Below, in pieces: positions 21,031 through 34,581 of a stretch of DNA of 64,000 bases. The stretch comes from Sipunculus nudus (taxonomy: Eukaryota > Annelida > Sipuncula > Golfingiida > Sipunculidae). The stretch spans positions 8,918,729 to 8,982,728 of the forward strand of contig CM049314.1 in assembly GCA_026874595.1 (NCBI GenBank), written 5' to 3'. Numbering within the stretch: position 1 is the stretch's first letter; each line of letters begins with the position of its first letter. The notes beneath the pieces were generated by a model. The model was not told where the DNA came from, did not search any database, and saw only the letters and a program-made list of their open reading frames with translations. The position numbers and the translations under genes were made by a program.

Positions 21031-23514
21031 CTTTCAGAACAAGGAAAAAAGTCAAAGCACTTGTTATAATGTTATCCTTAATTTGTGAGAGGGTTAAAAT
21101 TGTCCACACTGTTTAAGCATATACTCTTATGTCTATGGATAATGCGGTCTGTTTTAATTTGTACCAGCGACTATTAGCATGTATATTATTTAATTAATAA
21201 GGCAACTTAATGCAGTAAACATATGCTGATACCTGAGTTTGTATCAGATTCATTTGTATCAGAGCCATGTGTTTCTTTAATATTAATCACTCTTTTACTG
21301 TTTATGTCGGCCCTGCATCCTATTATTTATACCTAAACACGAGAAACTAATATAATAAATGTATTTTGTCTAATAAAGAAAGCGTAGCCATGGGTTAAGA
21401 GCAGATAAAGAACAGCCCAACAGTTTTAGATCATGTTTATCATATCTTAGAAACAAGCATATTTATTGTATATCGTATATGCGACAACTTAACATGTTTT
21501 GTTTTCTTTTTAAGTTAAGAGAGCAAGGTGTATCTTTTTCTTTTGAGGAGGTTATAAAATCGTAGCTAACCAGCACCAATGACAGCTTCAGAAGTAGCAT
21601 ATCATGCAGCATATTATTTGTCTGATCTGTAATATGGATAATATGGCAACATAATAAAGACTTTGGAAACATGAGCTACTATACAGTCCATTATTAATCC
21701 AAAAAAGAGGAGTAATAGAGGCATTTATCAACTATTTTTTTGAATGATATATGAATGATAGAACTCAGTTGTTAAAGTTTCATAGATCAGTTTGTAAAAA
21801 GTAAAATCATTTCTTCAAACTGCTTGATAATAGAGGTATGTGGGCATGATGATACACTTTACCTCAGTTGAGTGTAAGTCGTCTGAGCTATAGTTATGGC
21901 CCTTTGTCCATCATTTTACCGTCCGCATGCCTGGCAATCAATTATCGTGCCACAGATTGTGACTGGGACTAGAAACTTCTAACTTATCAGGTTATAATAA
22001 ATCTATTTGGAAACTACTGTGACCTATTTGACGGATGATATAGGCGGCAATCATGATTTTGGACACCATTAAAGTTGGTTCATTATATGCAAATATTGAG
22101 CGCCATGTACACCCCTTAGAATATCAACTTTTGAGTGTACAATATCGTGACGATATCAAGTAAGTGGAAACTTTTAATGTAAAATTGGTCAGTGAATCTC
22201 TGTTCTCTATCAATCAAAATGCCTCATGCCACTTTTTTCAAGTGGAACACTTTATCCATTGATATAATTGTTTACTTTTCACAAAGAAATGGTAATGAAT
22301 GGATTTACTTGAATTATTCTATAACATATATATATTACAGAGTTACAAAATTCAAAATCACAACTTTGGATGGTTTAAAACGTTTGCCTACATAAGGATA
22401 TATATGTAACTAGATATCTCAGGAAGTGCTATGGCGGTCAGAAAAAATATTATGGACATATTATTCGTAGGACTGGTGTATCAATATAAGTTGCAGGTGG
22501 CACCACTCATGTTGACCTAGTTTCTGTGACTGAAAATTATAGTTTCAACCTCTTCCACCTCTTTCAGTCAGAAAACTGAGGCAGAATATAAAATCTTTAT
22601 TGTAGTTGCTTATTTGCCGATTAAGGAATTTTAAATATTGAATATTGCATACTTTCTGAATTTATGAATTTTTTAATAAGATCTGATGTGCTATATATTG
22701 ATTATACAACTGTAAGTGTAGGTAAGCGACAGATGGCACCACTTGTGTTGACGCACTTTCTGTGGGCTGAAATAGTATAATCCACTTTGACTCGATGCTT
22801 TGCAGATTTAAGCATGATGTTGGACTACACCTGAAACGGTATTTTTAGCTTCACTGTATTACATCGTTAATTCTACAGACCTTCTTCAAATGTTTTCCAC
22901 AGAGTGAAGGAAAGCTTTTGGAACATTTGTTAATAATGCCGGATCACAGCCATCATTGTTATGCTTGCCAGGGCTCAAATCTTCAAACTTTATATGCAAA
23001 CAGGTTATGGTAAATTATATCCTTGTTAACCCCATATCAGTTCAGTGTTACTTATATTTATGTGCTATGGCCTTTAAATTAATAATGTGTCAGTTTCAGT
23101 GAGATTCCTAGTCGACTGGCCAGTTGTTACTTTCTTTACGATAATTAGTCAATCCATTAAAGCAACGACGGATAACAGACGAAGAACGAATTACATTGAG
23201 TATATAGATTGTATACGTTACAAATACAGTTAAGACTTGAGAAACAGCTTTTGTATTTTTAAGGATATCCTACAAAGCATTCAAAGCAAGCCTGCGTTGC
23301 TTCTCTTAATAGGGCACACATGTTATGAACAGAACTGTAAGATTCTAACACAGTGAAAAAAATACCTCATTTTATTACAGAGAAATAAAATATCTTGTAA
23401 GAGGACATTCAAGACAAAGCATATTGTAGTATTTGATAATATCTGAATGAATGGGTTTGTTTCTAAGATCGTATGTAATCCAGATCGAAGCCTTTTTTTC
23501 ATCAAAGCCTTTAA

Positions 23515-23517
<3 letters not shown>

Positions 23518-23548
<31 letters not shown>
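23518..23548. repeat. (TA)n microsatellite
   Basis: About 15 TA units within copy A. Confidence 0.9.
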
Positions 23549-23553
<5 letters not shown>

Positions 23554-23860
23554 TATTATAATCTATGATAAATCTTTGTAGAAATATATTTAGGCCTAAC
23601 AACGAAATGCTTTAGTATAAATTATTTGGACGTTTAAAGATCATACCGTTGCCATTAACCATAAGACATAGCAGAAATTTGTATCACAAAACACATTTAT
23701 AAATCAGTCGAGAGAAATATTCTGCCAACGGCCCGTTTTGGGCTTATGATACTGAAATATTTAAATGTCATTTTTCTTTTTAATCTCAGCTAAAAAATTG
23801 TTGGAGTTTATGTTTAAAACTGCACCCATGTTTGCTTTAATTAACACACCTTTAACAGAT

Positions 23861-23923
23861 GACGCCTGGGTGGATTGGCCTTATTTGCAATGGGTTGCTG
23901 AAAATGACCTACACAGAGCATAA
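23861..23923 (+). CDS. Weak candidate terminal exon in copy A (counterpart at 36419 in copy B)
   Basis: The acceptor cacctttaacag is conserved in both duplication copies. Here phase 1 reads DAWVDWPYLQWVAENDLHRA and stops. In copy B it reads only DLRFSIFND and stops. The sequences differ beyond the acceptor, so the shared splice site may be chance conservation. Confidence 0.2.
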   Translation, partial: DAWVDWPYLQWVAENDLHRA

Positions 23924-26900
23924 TTATGCAATAAGGAATTCTTCAGTTAAATTGACACGTAAAAAATGTAATACATTTTAATTTTAAAATATCTTCGTAA
24001 CGTTTTTAATGCATAAAATATATTTTGAAAACAGTAAGACTACATATCATGAATTAGTTTAAAATAAGCGTTACTTAATACTAAAAACCGTTCAATTTTA
24101 ACCGTTCACTTTTCTTTGTAATAAAACTGGTGCGTAAGTTCTCGCACAGATGTATACCATTTAATGTATAAGAAAAGCATGTTTTATCATGTGTACAGCT
24201 TAAACAAATGAATGGTCAGAAAAGTGAAACAACCTCAAAACTACTTTTAATGACACTTCTTATTTAAACATTACATCTGTTTAAATTTTTACATTTGAAA
24301 TTGTCAAACGAAACACATATGTAATCAGCGAAAATAATTGTAACTAAGCCAGTACGCAAGGGAAACCCATCAGTCTTATATACATTTACATGAAAACGGG
24401 TACGGACACATATATGCAATCTACTAATGCTCCACTGCCCAGGTGAACGTCCGCAATATGTTCCGAAATATCTGATAAGCTGCAGTAGCAAGGCTTACGG
24501 TTTAAGAGTTTATCTACAGCCATGTCCCATTTTCATATGCATACTGCATCTTATTTACAGCCTGACAGGGAGCGCATATCGCAATATGGTAACTGGAGTC
24601 TGTGGTATTTATAGCTACAGACACAGGACCTAAGCAGCTGCCGCCGGTACAGTATACTTAACTGAGTTGAAAACCGGTATATGTCATGCATACCACACAG
24701 ATAAAGCATCCCAGCAGCTAAGTGTGCAAACAAGCTCCATAAGTGTAAAAATAATTTGTAGATCTGGTTCTTGAAGAGGCTTTATATAAAACCCTTCACC
24801 TTCTCTTAGGTTTTTTCCTATGTACCCACATCACATTCGGTGTGGTATCATCAAAATTTAGAGTACGCGTGTACCATACATACTTAATACATACTAAAGT
24901 AACTTCTGGCTGTAAATGTGGGACAGCTTGAGGGAACCCCCTCCCCCGGTTTTTACACATTGACTGTGTTATACCAATGTCTGCATATGCCATTGGATAT
25001 ACGTATTGTCCTGTATGAGCTTCTATTTGTATGAAGGGTGTTTGACATCAACCTCAAGCTCACTATATGCAGTATATATAATCAACCCTCATTGTTCGAC
25101 TCATTTAGAAGGAAAGAAAAGCGTCAAAACTAAATGACCTGATAGGAATTCTGCATTAGGTTAGTCTTATGCGTTTCAATTAAACCTCAGGTCAACCTTA
25201 TATGTCCATATTGGAAGACGCTGTGACGATCAAAACATAATAATCCTGGTTTTAAATAGTCATGACTAAATAGTATAGTAAAAAATATACCCTCTCTCGC
25301 AAATACGAACACATTAAATATTTTAGGACAAACTTAGCGTAGGCAGCGGTCAAATGATTCTGTCACGATTGGAATTCTTTAAAGATAATATATAATGGTA
25401 AATGATTTAAATAAATGAATAAATTACCCGAACCGATCCTTTTATGAATATATGAATCAGTGAAGGGGTGCCGTATAGTCTTTGGAATTCCCGCTGTACA
25501 AATGTTACACACACACATTGAATTCTAAGGAGTCTAAAAATAAGCTGCAATATTTAATATACTTATAAAAAATGGAAACACATGTAATAGTATAAATTAA
25601 TATTGACAATACATTAGCAAATTGTAAAGTATTGGAAACGATAAAAGTCGATAAACATTATGTGGAAAGCATGCATAATAAACCTATATCAAATTCAGAA
25701 ATAATGTCCCGCCGATAGATCTCCTTCTGAAAAATAAAATAATGTAATAATGTAAACATGTTCCGTTTTCCTGATTTGAAAGTTCTTTCATATTATAATG
25801 TTCACTAGCACAGTATATAGTGTAGAATTAAATAAAATCTTTACCATCAATATTGCATTCGAACTCGGGGGGGGGGGGGATGAGGCGTTAGGCAACCCCG
25901 ACTAACTACCTCCCTGAAACCACTGGGACCATACTTGGTAAAAATTGGTAGATAGTCTTAGTATTTGATTGCTGATTTCAAACAATATCTGCTTCATTCT
26001 GATTTAAAATGCCTTTAAAACTCAGATTCTCGAATATTCCCTAGTTTGAAATATGTATCCACGTCTTTCTAAAGGTTAAAGCCAGTTATGAATCTAACTA
26101 TGCTCTATGGACCTTCATATCAAAAACACGTGTGCATTATCTTTATGTTGAGCCTTAAGAGTACTTGCAGTCTTACTGAGAGGGTATGCACACATACAGT
26201 CAAACAGCTACAAAAAAAACTATTATTAGTTTCATAAGCACTTCAATTATATATTAATCAAAGGTTTGTTAAAATGAAAATAAAAACAAATGAACAATTA
26301 CATTTTAAACAAGTCTAATATCCCCCTATCCTATTTAAATCTACATTTATTGCACTAATTGTTATTAATTCACTAGTCTTAAATATAAACAGGTGTTTTT
26401 TTTGCACGGAGTAAGATTATGCATATGCTGATTTTGTTATTACTACATCATTGCTGATATTGAAATATTTTAATGAAATTACATGAACAAACTATAATCT
26501 TCCTTCAGGCAATCAAATATCCATTTAAAGTAATTTTTTAACAATTACGACAACAGTGATGAAAAATACAAAAATGAAGATCTTTAATTTCTGATATAGA
26601 ACCCATGCATTTCTTAAATTTGAATGTAATATTTAAAAGAAATTTATCTTATATCTTTGAGAACACACGCGAACCTACACACCCCTCAGGGAAGTTGTTT
26701 TACACAAGAAATTTATCTTGTTTCATTTTAGGTTAAAATCAGCTGTTCGACCAAACCTGACTGGTTAATAGAAAACTAAATCCTATATATTTAATACCTG
26801 TAAGTGCTTTCCACAGATACTGAAGACATGGATTTGGTTGGTACTACTTAGCTATATGATTATACATGAATATAGACTTGATATCGCTTTAATTAGTAAA

Positions 26901-27045
26901 TAACATGAAATGCCTAATGGTACTGATAGTTCATAAAAAAGCTTCACATTTAAGGGCTTATTTAAGTATTCGTCTGTTCCATTTTTATGCGGCAAATATG
27001 CTGAATGTAAATATATGTACGTTTGACTGAAGCACACTGATTTTA

Positions 27046-27126
27046 AATATCTATCTATCTAATCTATCTATCCATCTAATCTATGTAATCGGTCTTCTAT
27101 CTATCCATCTATCTATCTATCTATCT
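27046..27126. repeat. (ATCT)n imperfect microsatellite
   Basis: Runs of atct with occasional ccat and taat interruptions. Confidence 0.9.
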
Positions 27127-27960
27127 AATTGTATGCGTGCCGTAGAAAATTAATATTGTGATGCGTTCACAAAATAGATAATCCACCCAAATAAATAAAC
27201 TAATAGCATTTGCGCTTATATTTTTAGCTGCCAATTGGATAACACATTGTTAATTGATACCCCTTGAAGGCTTCAATTATTAGATAACGCTGTTCGGAGA
27301 ATATTAGAGGCAGGACAGAAAGAATTATCTGATAACCTGACTTTCATTGTATTTATATACTACCACGAATATATCAGTGGCTTATACCATTGTCAGTATT
27401 GAGCAAATCAGGTAATCATGCAGACAGTTGGACTTGCTAAAATGTAATAAAACTGCTCTTTACATTTTTACTTTTTAGGTACCGCGAACATTTAAAAAAC
27501 TGATTGTTTTCTTCAGTAGTATAAATTGGTTTGATTTTGTGACTACTCATGTCATGCCACATAATTTGATAATTATTCTTAATAATATTAACATAATCAT
27601 ATTCCTGCCCACAATTAACTATTGATTTGCATTATGCTAATGCTAAAATACTTTTTTGATTTTTGATATTTCGTAAAGTTAAATGTGACCCTTTTACAAA
27701 CATCACATTGATAAAAATTAAAATCCTTATTTTTTATATTTGATACAATTTAATGATTGGCAGACAACAAAATAAAAAATTTAAAAGATAATAAAACTAT
27801 GGGTATACTCATTCAAAACGCACGGTCTTGAGGAAAAGATATTGCCAGGAAATATTTACCCGTAATGGTCAAATACTTTGACAGAAATTGAAAGTACGTG
27901 CTATTAAATTATTTAAAATTGTTCATCATTACTTCTTTAATCATTATTTCTTTTGCCCAG

Positions 27961-28043
27961 ACGAACCAACTAAAAAGATGACGACCCTGCACCACGTTAC
28001 CAAAGGCAGAAAACATACAGAGAGTGATGAATATACTTTCTAA
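27961..28043 (+). CDS. Candidate terminal exon (phase 1)
   Basis: A long T-rich tract before cttttgcccag leads into a phase-1 frame EPTKKMTTLHHVTKG then RKHTESDEYTF and TAA. The composition is hydrophilic with a C-terminal acidic Tyr-Thr-Phe, resembling the style (SQYSFK) of the terminal exon at 7744-7838. It is 26 codons long, and chance alone would give this in roughly one of seven tries at this base composition. Confidence 0.3.
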
Positions 28044-28357
28044 TGTAGGCTATTAACTTTCAATAAGTGTCTTTAATGCCCATTAGATATTTTAGATATT
28101 ATATTCCCTTTAGACAAATAAATAGATTTTTAGATCAATTATTAATGCTTCATATTACGTCACATCCATTGTTAATATTGAATGGCTTTTATGTTAAACA
28201 TAACCCCCATAGGTCATACATCTTTCGCATGTCTAAAGGTGAAACCAGACTGATGAAACCCTGTCTAAATTTCAAGAAACTCTTCTACCTATCCATGCAT
28301 CTATCTTACTACTTAGCTGTCTACGTTCCTGGTTGTTTTTACATTTAATGTTTTCAG

Positions 28358-28384
28358 GGTCTCACAAGAAAGTTGTATCTCCAA
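28358..28384 (+). CDS. Very weak 27-nt mini-exon candidate inside a local duplication
   Basis: The acceptor is tttttacatttaatgttttcag and the donor is a|gtgagg. Phase 1-1 reads SHKKVVSP. About 140 bp downstream (28480-28522) the acceptor region is repeated (ttacatttaaagtttccagg), but that copy hits a stop. It is too short to trust alone. Confidence 0.15.
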
Positions 28385-29161
28385 GTGAGGCTATTTTGAT
28401 TTGTCTGTATGGGCAAATATAACAAAATAAATTGAATGATACAAAATGAACCGATTCAAAAGCCTAATCACAAATGATTTACATTTAAAGTTTCCAGGGT
28501 CTAACAATAAAAATTGAATCTATATATTTAACTGTTATATATTAACAATATAAACAATATTTAACTTTAATATATTAGCTCAAGCATCAAATTAATCGAT
28601 GCCTGAAATTTCCCATATCACGAAGTGTTCAACTGTTTTGCCCAGGTCATGAAATGAGCAAAACTGTTGCCCATTTCATCAAATGTGCCAACGTGTTTAC
28701 CTATTGCATGACATGGGGACATTTAAAACTGAGAATTTCTGCTGGACTCTGGTAACCCACTCACGTTATATCATTTATCAGCCATATTAACATGGTAATA
28801 AATGAAAACATGAAGCTAATTTCGTATCAAATATTAAATAAATATGTGATTTTCTAAATTATTTTATCATATTTCTGAAACCATGGGTGTTCGTTTAGTA
28901 AGAAGGTGTATCCAAATATCCCTTATTATTGTAAAGTATCAGAGGAACTTATTGAGTACTTTCTTTAGAAATCTTAATAATCAGCCAGAGTATTATGGTC
29001 TCACAATATATTTTGTAATGCTTGATGTACTGAAATAATATTTATAGTATTGCAATCATTGTCACTAATCCTGTCCTTGTTTACCTCCAAATTATTGTTA
29101 TATAAATTAACCTGTTTACATCGATCTGTTACTTATATGGAAAATATTCGTCTTATTTCTT

Positions 29162-29278
29162 GTTTAATGTAAAAGGAATTACTCTTTTCACGGTATTTTA
29201 ACATTTCTGTTGATCACGTTTAATGTAAACGAATTACTCTATTCAGCGGTATTTTAACATTTCTGTTTATCACGTATA
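29162..29278. repeat. 58-bp tandem duplication
   Basis: Two adjacent units share tttaatgtaaa, gaattactct, cggtattttaacatttctgt and atcac, with a few differences. Confidence 0.85.
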
Positions 29279-29370
29279 TTTCTCGTTGAACAGAAACTTA
29301 TCTTTTTGGTTGGAGGTAACCGCCTCCAGTTTTAATTCTAGCTTAACTGGAAATATGTTCAACGAGAATT
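29278..29370. mobile_element. Short inverted-repeat element (about 93 bp)
   Basis: The left end is atttctcgttgaaca and the right end is tgttcaacgagaatt, about 14 bp of complementary termini. It directly abuts the 58-bp tandem duplication. It has no coding content. Confidence 0.5.
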
Positions 29371-29699
29371 TCATTTCGCCCCCGGACTACAATGTAGGAC
29401 TGTATCACACGCTTCCTCTCATTTTATATTCTGATATAAACCAGGTCCGGTGACTACTGCACATGCGGGCCCTTGGTGTATAATTGTTCTCCGAAAGCAG
29501 CATTCATTTATGAGTGAAACACTGCCGCTGGACACGGCCTTTCCATTTAGCTTGCAGGGCTATCATCCTTAGTGGGACCGACCGTGAAAAATCTCGGCTG
29601 ATGTGTGTGTGTGTGTGTTTACATCAATCGTTGGGATATACGTACATACGTTTTGGGGTCACGTTATGCATGTATATAATGTATTACAATACACGTGGT

Positions 29700-30190
29700 T
29701 ATTCTATGAAAACACGGCTACTGTTTCCTAATCGCAGCCCCCTCATGTGAATAAAAGCTCAAATGTCGGTCGGGCTGTAAATACTACTTCAGCTGGACTT
29801 ATTCTGATAATGCGTGTGTTAATATAATCAAGGTCTCAAGGAAGTAACGTGTATTTTTTCTATGTATACAACTTGTGCTTATACGCTGTGATTACATATA
29901 CAAATGTCGATACTACACAGACTTTCGTGTAATATAAAAGTATGAAATATTTGGCCAATTATTATATTGAATATGCAGTTTAATTCACAGCCAGTGGTGT
30001 CTAACTGTTCTTGTCTAGCTATACACAAGGAAAATACGTTTATATAGATAATAAATATGCACTAGGGCAATGCGCTTTAAGTCGGTTAATACAAACGTAA
30101 TGCCTGTCATTTTCATTTCTGCAAGCATATATGGCAAAGTAATTATGTTATTATGGCAGTGGATGAATTTTAAATAATAGGATACATATG
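29700..30190. repeat. Segmental duplication, copy A (block 2)
   Basis: It matches 38099-38690: gggctgtaa-tacttca, atgaaatatttggcca, gtctaactg/cctgt, agggcaatg and tcattttcatttct occur in the same order. It ends just before the retrotransposon remnant. Confidence 0.8.
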
Positions 30191-30429
30191 GCGTTTAGTC
30201 AGTTTTATACCCAGGCTGTTTAGGAAGGCATTCAATTTCATTTTTAACAGTGTGTTTATTTTGTCTGATAGAGGAGGACTAAAATTTAGTGCTACATATG
30301 AAATGATGTGATATTTTATTAAGAAAAAAACATATTTTTGTAAGCAGTGATGCCAGTGATTGTTTACACAATAACGTCAACGACGTCATAAATAATGTTA
30401 TTAAAACTTGTAGCGATTAAGACATATAA

Positions 30430-31900
30430 TATTAATATAATAATATTTATTCATTTAATACCGCGCAAATGTCCAGCACCCAGTGCTGCTCAGTGGCGCA
30501 ATTACAGGTGAAGACAAAACATATAATAATAAAAATTTAAGAAAAACTTAAGAAAGCTAAAACAACTAATTGCATTAAGATAAAAAAATTAAAAATATGG
30601 TGGTAGGATGAGCTATAATTGCAGCTAAGAGTTCATGATGTTCCCATTATAAATATAACTAAATGTAGGCAAAGTTTATCAAAAGCAAAACTATAAATTA
30701 AGTAATGCATCCCGAATCACTTGTTTATTATAACCGTTATAATTACCACACATGCGGACTTGTAAAGGTAACTCGTTCCATAATTTTGACGCAGCCACTG
30801 AAAATAAATGATCACCATATGCTCTCGTATGAGCAGCTGGTTGACACAGAAGATGCTGGTCACTAGAGCGTCAACTACGTGATGGCTGGTATGGCCGCGC
30901 TAGCTCCAGGTAGCTTGGAGCACTACCGTAAACACATCTGCGTATGAGATAAAGCAATTTGAAGCTTATTCTCTGTGGCACAGGCAGCAAGAGGAGTTGC
31001 TGTAGGATGTCTGAGGTCTCGTCTACTTTTCCTCACTACAATCCTGGCTGCAGTGTTGAGGACAGGCTGAAGCTTCTTTGTAACTGGTGCCGGGATATTA
31101 ATCAGGAGCAAGGTACAATTGTCAAGCCTAGATGTAATAAAGGCAGGCATGAGTTTTTCAGTTGCATCTCTGGTGAGCATGTGTCCGATGGCAGCAGTGT
31201 TGTGCAGAAGGAAGCAGTAGGATTTGCACACAAACTTTGCATGATCTTCCATGGTCGAACCAACCACCAGAATTCCTCATGGCTGGACAAGCTGTGATAG
31301 AGCAACTCCTAATGTCTATAGTGGAGAGCTCTACTTTGGGAGCCGTGAGGATCGTCAGTTCCGTCTTGTCACAATTTAGCTTCATGTTATTCCTCACCAT
31401 CCATTCACCAACTTCAGTGATACTCAACTGAACTGAGAACATAGCTAGGTGAACAGAAAGATCGGTTATATAACTGAAGGCCAGGTAAATATGGGTACCG
31501 TCTGCGTACAGATGACAAATTGGATATTGTGTCTGGTCACAATATCACAAATAGGGCTAGTGTAAAAGGAAAAGAGCATTGGCCCTTATACTGATCTCTG
31601 CGGCACGCCGAGTGGTACATGTAGTGAGGAGGAGATAACATCAATGTAGGCCACGGACTGAGACCTGCCACTGAGGTAATTTGTGAGCCATTCACCAAAT
31701 CTGACTTGTAGGCGCTCAAGCAATACATGTTGATAGATCGTAAGAAAACGCAGCAGAAAATCGAGCAAAACAAGGATGACACATTGCTGTTTATCAATGG
31801 CACACAGAATGTCATTATTGACACGAAGAAAGGCTGTATCTACACTGTGCATATCAAGGCATCCGCTGAAATACAGGGTTGCATTATGCAATATTTAACC
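30430..31900 (-). mobile_element. 5'-truncated, decayed CR1/Jockey-type non-LTR retrotransposon
   Basis: On the minus strand the reverse transcriptase runs from about 31891 to 30700 in three frames with frameshifts. Visible in order: a palm start around ILCAIDKQQCVILVLLD, then WLTNYLSGRSQSV, then LGVPQRSV. The catalytic YADD box is mutated to YADG (about 31510). Next come NNMKLNCDKTELTIL and the downstream SRLDNCTLLL...KLQPVLNTAARIV block. The C-terminal end (ELARPYQPSRS, an in-frame stop, then KLWNELPLQVR) reaches about 30700, followed by a 3' tail to about 30430. The mutated active site, frameshifts and stop make it inactive. It lies exactly between duplication copies A and B. Confidence 0.9.
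30700..31891 (-). pseudogene. Reverse transcriptase remnant of the non-LTR element
   Basis: The coding part of the element above. It would catalyse target-primed reverse transcription if intact. The endonuclease domain and the N-terminal part are missing. Frames change at least around 31590-31440 and 31270-31160. Asp to Gly in the YADD motif removes a metal-binding residue. Neighbouring plus-strand frames (30959, 31237, 31727) are shadows. Confidence 0.85.
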
Positions 31901-32414
31901 CTCATTTTTCTGCAAGTATGTACATCAGGAGTAATCATGTTTTCAAATGCGTATATCTCTTTGAAAAAAAAAAATCCTTAGGAAAAAAACAATTTAAACT
32001 ACACATTTACCTGTCAGAATTATACACTCATATTTATAAATAATAAATTGTGTCCTTTTGTTTGGATCTGGCATGAAGTGTATTGATTTAAAATAATGGA
32101 ATGTCCTGTCATAATTTACAAAATGATTGATACAACTATACAGTAATTAAAGTGGTTTTGAAAAGTGGAATAGTGTAATAATACATGTTGTTTATATTAT
32201 ATGATGCGAGATGTATCCCTTATTTATATATTTGACTTTTAGAAGATTTTTTAGAAGACTTCACCGTTCAGCTTAGACACACTAATCAAGAATTTGAAAA
32301 GAGCTCAATCTTCCAGTGCGAATAGAAGATCAAGAAGAGTTTGTTTGATATATGCTAGGTGTCCCCGAAAGAATCTATTGTACTGCTCCTGAGTGAATGA
32401 ATAAAGTATGACCT
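31900..32414. other. AT-rich spacer between the retroelement and copy B
   Basis: No exon or recognised repeat seen. Confidence 0.5.
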
Positions 32415-32916
32415 AGGTTACCATGTTACTCGAGTATCTGAGGTGACTACTGGCAATAAGGACATACCTACATAATCAGTGCACGTCTTACAACTGTGGA
32501 TTGGTCGCTATTACTCACTAGTATTCTAGCAGAACTATTCCCGAGTATATGTGACATATACTTAAACCCTGGGGAGCCAAGCATGTAAATAGATTAATTT
32601 GAAAGAGAGATCACATGATTTTGAAATCAAAGTGCAATGATGAAATGTCGATATTCTTCTTATGGCAAAAATGTCCAGCTTAGATATTTAGTCTTGTCTT
32701 TTTGCTTATATTATTGTGCGCAGACCAAAAATAACCCTTCTTGAGCATCACACAAATCAAGCATTGTTGTGTAATTTAAATGCTGATAGGTATTTAAATA
32801 TATTTTTAAAAAAATTCCGTGCACTTAATACATTGAGAAAATTTTTTTTACAAATACCAGTAGTATTTACATATTGAGTGAAGTGTATAGTTAACGTGAC
32901 TTAGAAAGGCACTTAC

Positions 32917-32986
32917 CACAGCAAGGTCTTAACAGTATTTCTGCATTTCCATCCTTCGCGATCCCTTTAACCAAACGTACTCTCAC
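32917..32986 (-). pseudogene. Decayed copy of the VWA5A-like exon
   Basis: The minus-strand frame reads VRVRLVKGIAKDGNAEILL then RPCC, homologous to 20499-20573. The donor gtaagt is intact. The acceptor dinucleotide AG is changed (cattgg instead of gttag), and the exon is 70 nt rather than 75, which shifts the frame at its end. The neighbouring exon of copy A (20968-21030) is deleted here. I therefore call copy B a pseudogene at this point. Confidence 0.5.
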
Positions 32987-34145
32987 CCAATGTGCACTAC
33001 TTTTTAATATAATACAGATATTAAATAAAATAATATATTTATAACAACACATTGAAGACAAAATACACAGTTTTAGGCTCACCTAAATGCATTTATTATT
33101 TCTTTAGAAGATAATACTTTTCTAGGCTCCCTATGAAGTTGTTCATTTGTTGTTCAATAGGTGTCTTCACCGTAAATGGCCATCAGATACGGGAATCAAG
33201 TGAAACAGTTCAAAGCTCTTGTTATGATGAAATGCTGATATTTAAGAGGGTTAAATGGTCCACAATGTTTAAGCGTATGTTCTTATGTCTATGGATAATA
33301 CGACCCATGTTAATCAGTACCAGAAGCTATATGCATGTATATTATATAATTATTATGGCCACTTAATGCAGGAGACATATGCTGATATCTGAGTTTGGAT
33401 CAGAGCTATTTATATGAGAGCCATATGCTTCTTTATCATCACTAACCCTTTAATTTTTATGAAAGATCTGCATCCTATTATTTACACCTAACACACTAGC
33501 AACCAATGTGAAAAAAAATGTATTTGGTATACCACAGAATGCATTGCCATGAGTTAAGGACCAGTTACAGAATGGGTTGCTGCTTTATGATCATGTTCAT
33601 CATACCTGACAAACAAACTTTGTTGTTCTTCTCATATGTAATCACTTAACATTGTTCTGTTTCTTGTTATGTTTAGAGAACATATTATAATTATGAGGAT
33701 ATTACATTAGTTAAAGCTAACAAACGACGATGGCAGCATGAGAAGCAACATATACTGCAGCAAATTAATTGATTGATCTGTACTATGGATATCATGGCAA
33801 CATAATAAAGACTTTTGAATAATGAGCTACAGTGATTAATTATTAAAAATTACAATTGCAGTACAATTACAGTAAATGGATACCCAGGAAAAATTATGTC
33901 AGAAAATGAACAAAAATAATCGAGAAAAAGGGAGCATTAAGCCCTTTTATGCAAAAAGCTTCTTGTTACAATCCACAGAGCCTTTTTTAATGTAACAGAG
34001 ACATTAATCCAATGTTATTTTGAATGATATACACGTATGAATGATATAACGAAAGTGTTTAAATCTCATAAATGAGTCCTTTAGTTTGTAAGATGTTATA
34101 CGGTTTTCTTCACACTTTCCATACTAAAAGAAGTATAAGTGTCGT

Positions 34146-34148
<3 letters not shown>

Positions 34149-34214
<66 letters not shown>
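34149..34214. repeat. (TA)n microsatellite
   Basis: About 33 TA units, in copy B only. Confidence 0.95.
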
Positions 34215-34218
<4 letters not shown>

Positions 34219-34325
34219 CTCAGCTGACTGTAAGTCGTCTATACGAATATATTGTCCGACCTTTATCTGCCTTTTTTCTGTCCGGCCGTTTGTACATTAA
34301 TTGGCACACAATGTGAGAAAAAGAA

Positions 34326-34446
34326 AAACAACACTGTTAATTGACAACAGTCTGTTTCACGGGATGCGACCCGATCATCAGGTGAATGTGGTTAGAATCT
34401 CAGAATCTCAGAAACAGACTGTTGTGAATTAACAGTGTAGTTTTTT
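34326..34446. mobile_element. Hairpin element with about 33-bp inverted arms
   Basis: The left arm acactgttaattgacaacag continues tctgtttc. The right arm gaaacagactgttgtgaatt continues aacagtgt; it is nearly perfectly complementary. The loop holds cgggatgcgacccgatcatc. Copy A has no such block at the homologous place, so it was gained in B or lost from A. It sits between two (TA)n arrays. Confidence 0.7.
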
Positions 34447-34507
34447 TATACCGCCCTGGCCTAGTCTGTAGGCCATAGAGCACATTACACCGGAGGGTAA
34501 CACTACC

Positions 34508-34510
<3 letters not shown>

Positions 34511-34577
<67 letters not shown>

Positions 34578-34581
34578 ATAT
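34511..34581. repeat. (TA)n microsatellite
   Basis: A long TA array with one TTTA interruption. Confidence 0.95.

Larger units (their letters stand above)
19960..25340. repeat. Segmental duplication, copy A (block 1)
   Basis: It is collinear with 32415-37160 in the same orientation. Easily seen matches: gtgcgcagacc...catcata/acaaatcaagcattg (20265 against 32715), cttatgtctatggataat (21127 against 33283), gcatcctattattta (21316 against 33470), ggcaacataataaagact (21643 against 33796), and atcataccgttg (23640 against 36204). Divergence is substantial, with many indels, so the duplication is not recent. Confidence 0.8.
25340..29700. other. Gap between the two homologous blocks of copy A
   Basis: This 4.4-kb stretch has no clear counterpart in copy B, where the gap is about 0.9 kb. 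It contains a G run at 25867-25878, an (ATCT)n tract, a 58-bp tandem duplication and a small inverted repeat (both listed), and one candidate exon at 27961. Confidence 0.5.
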
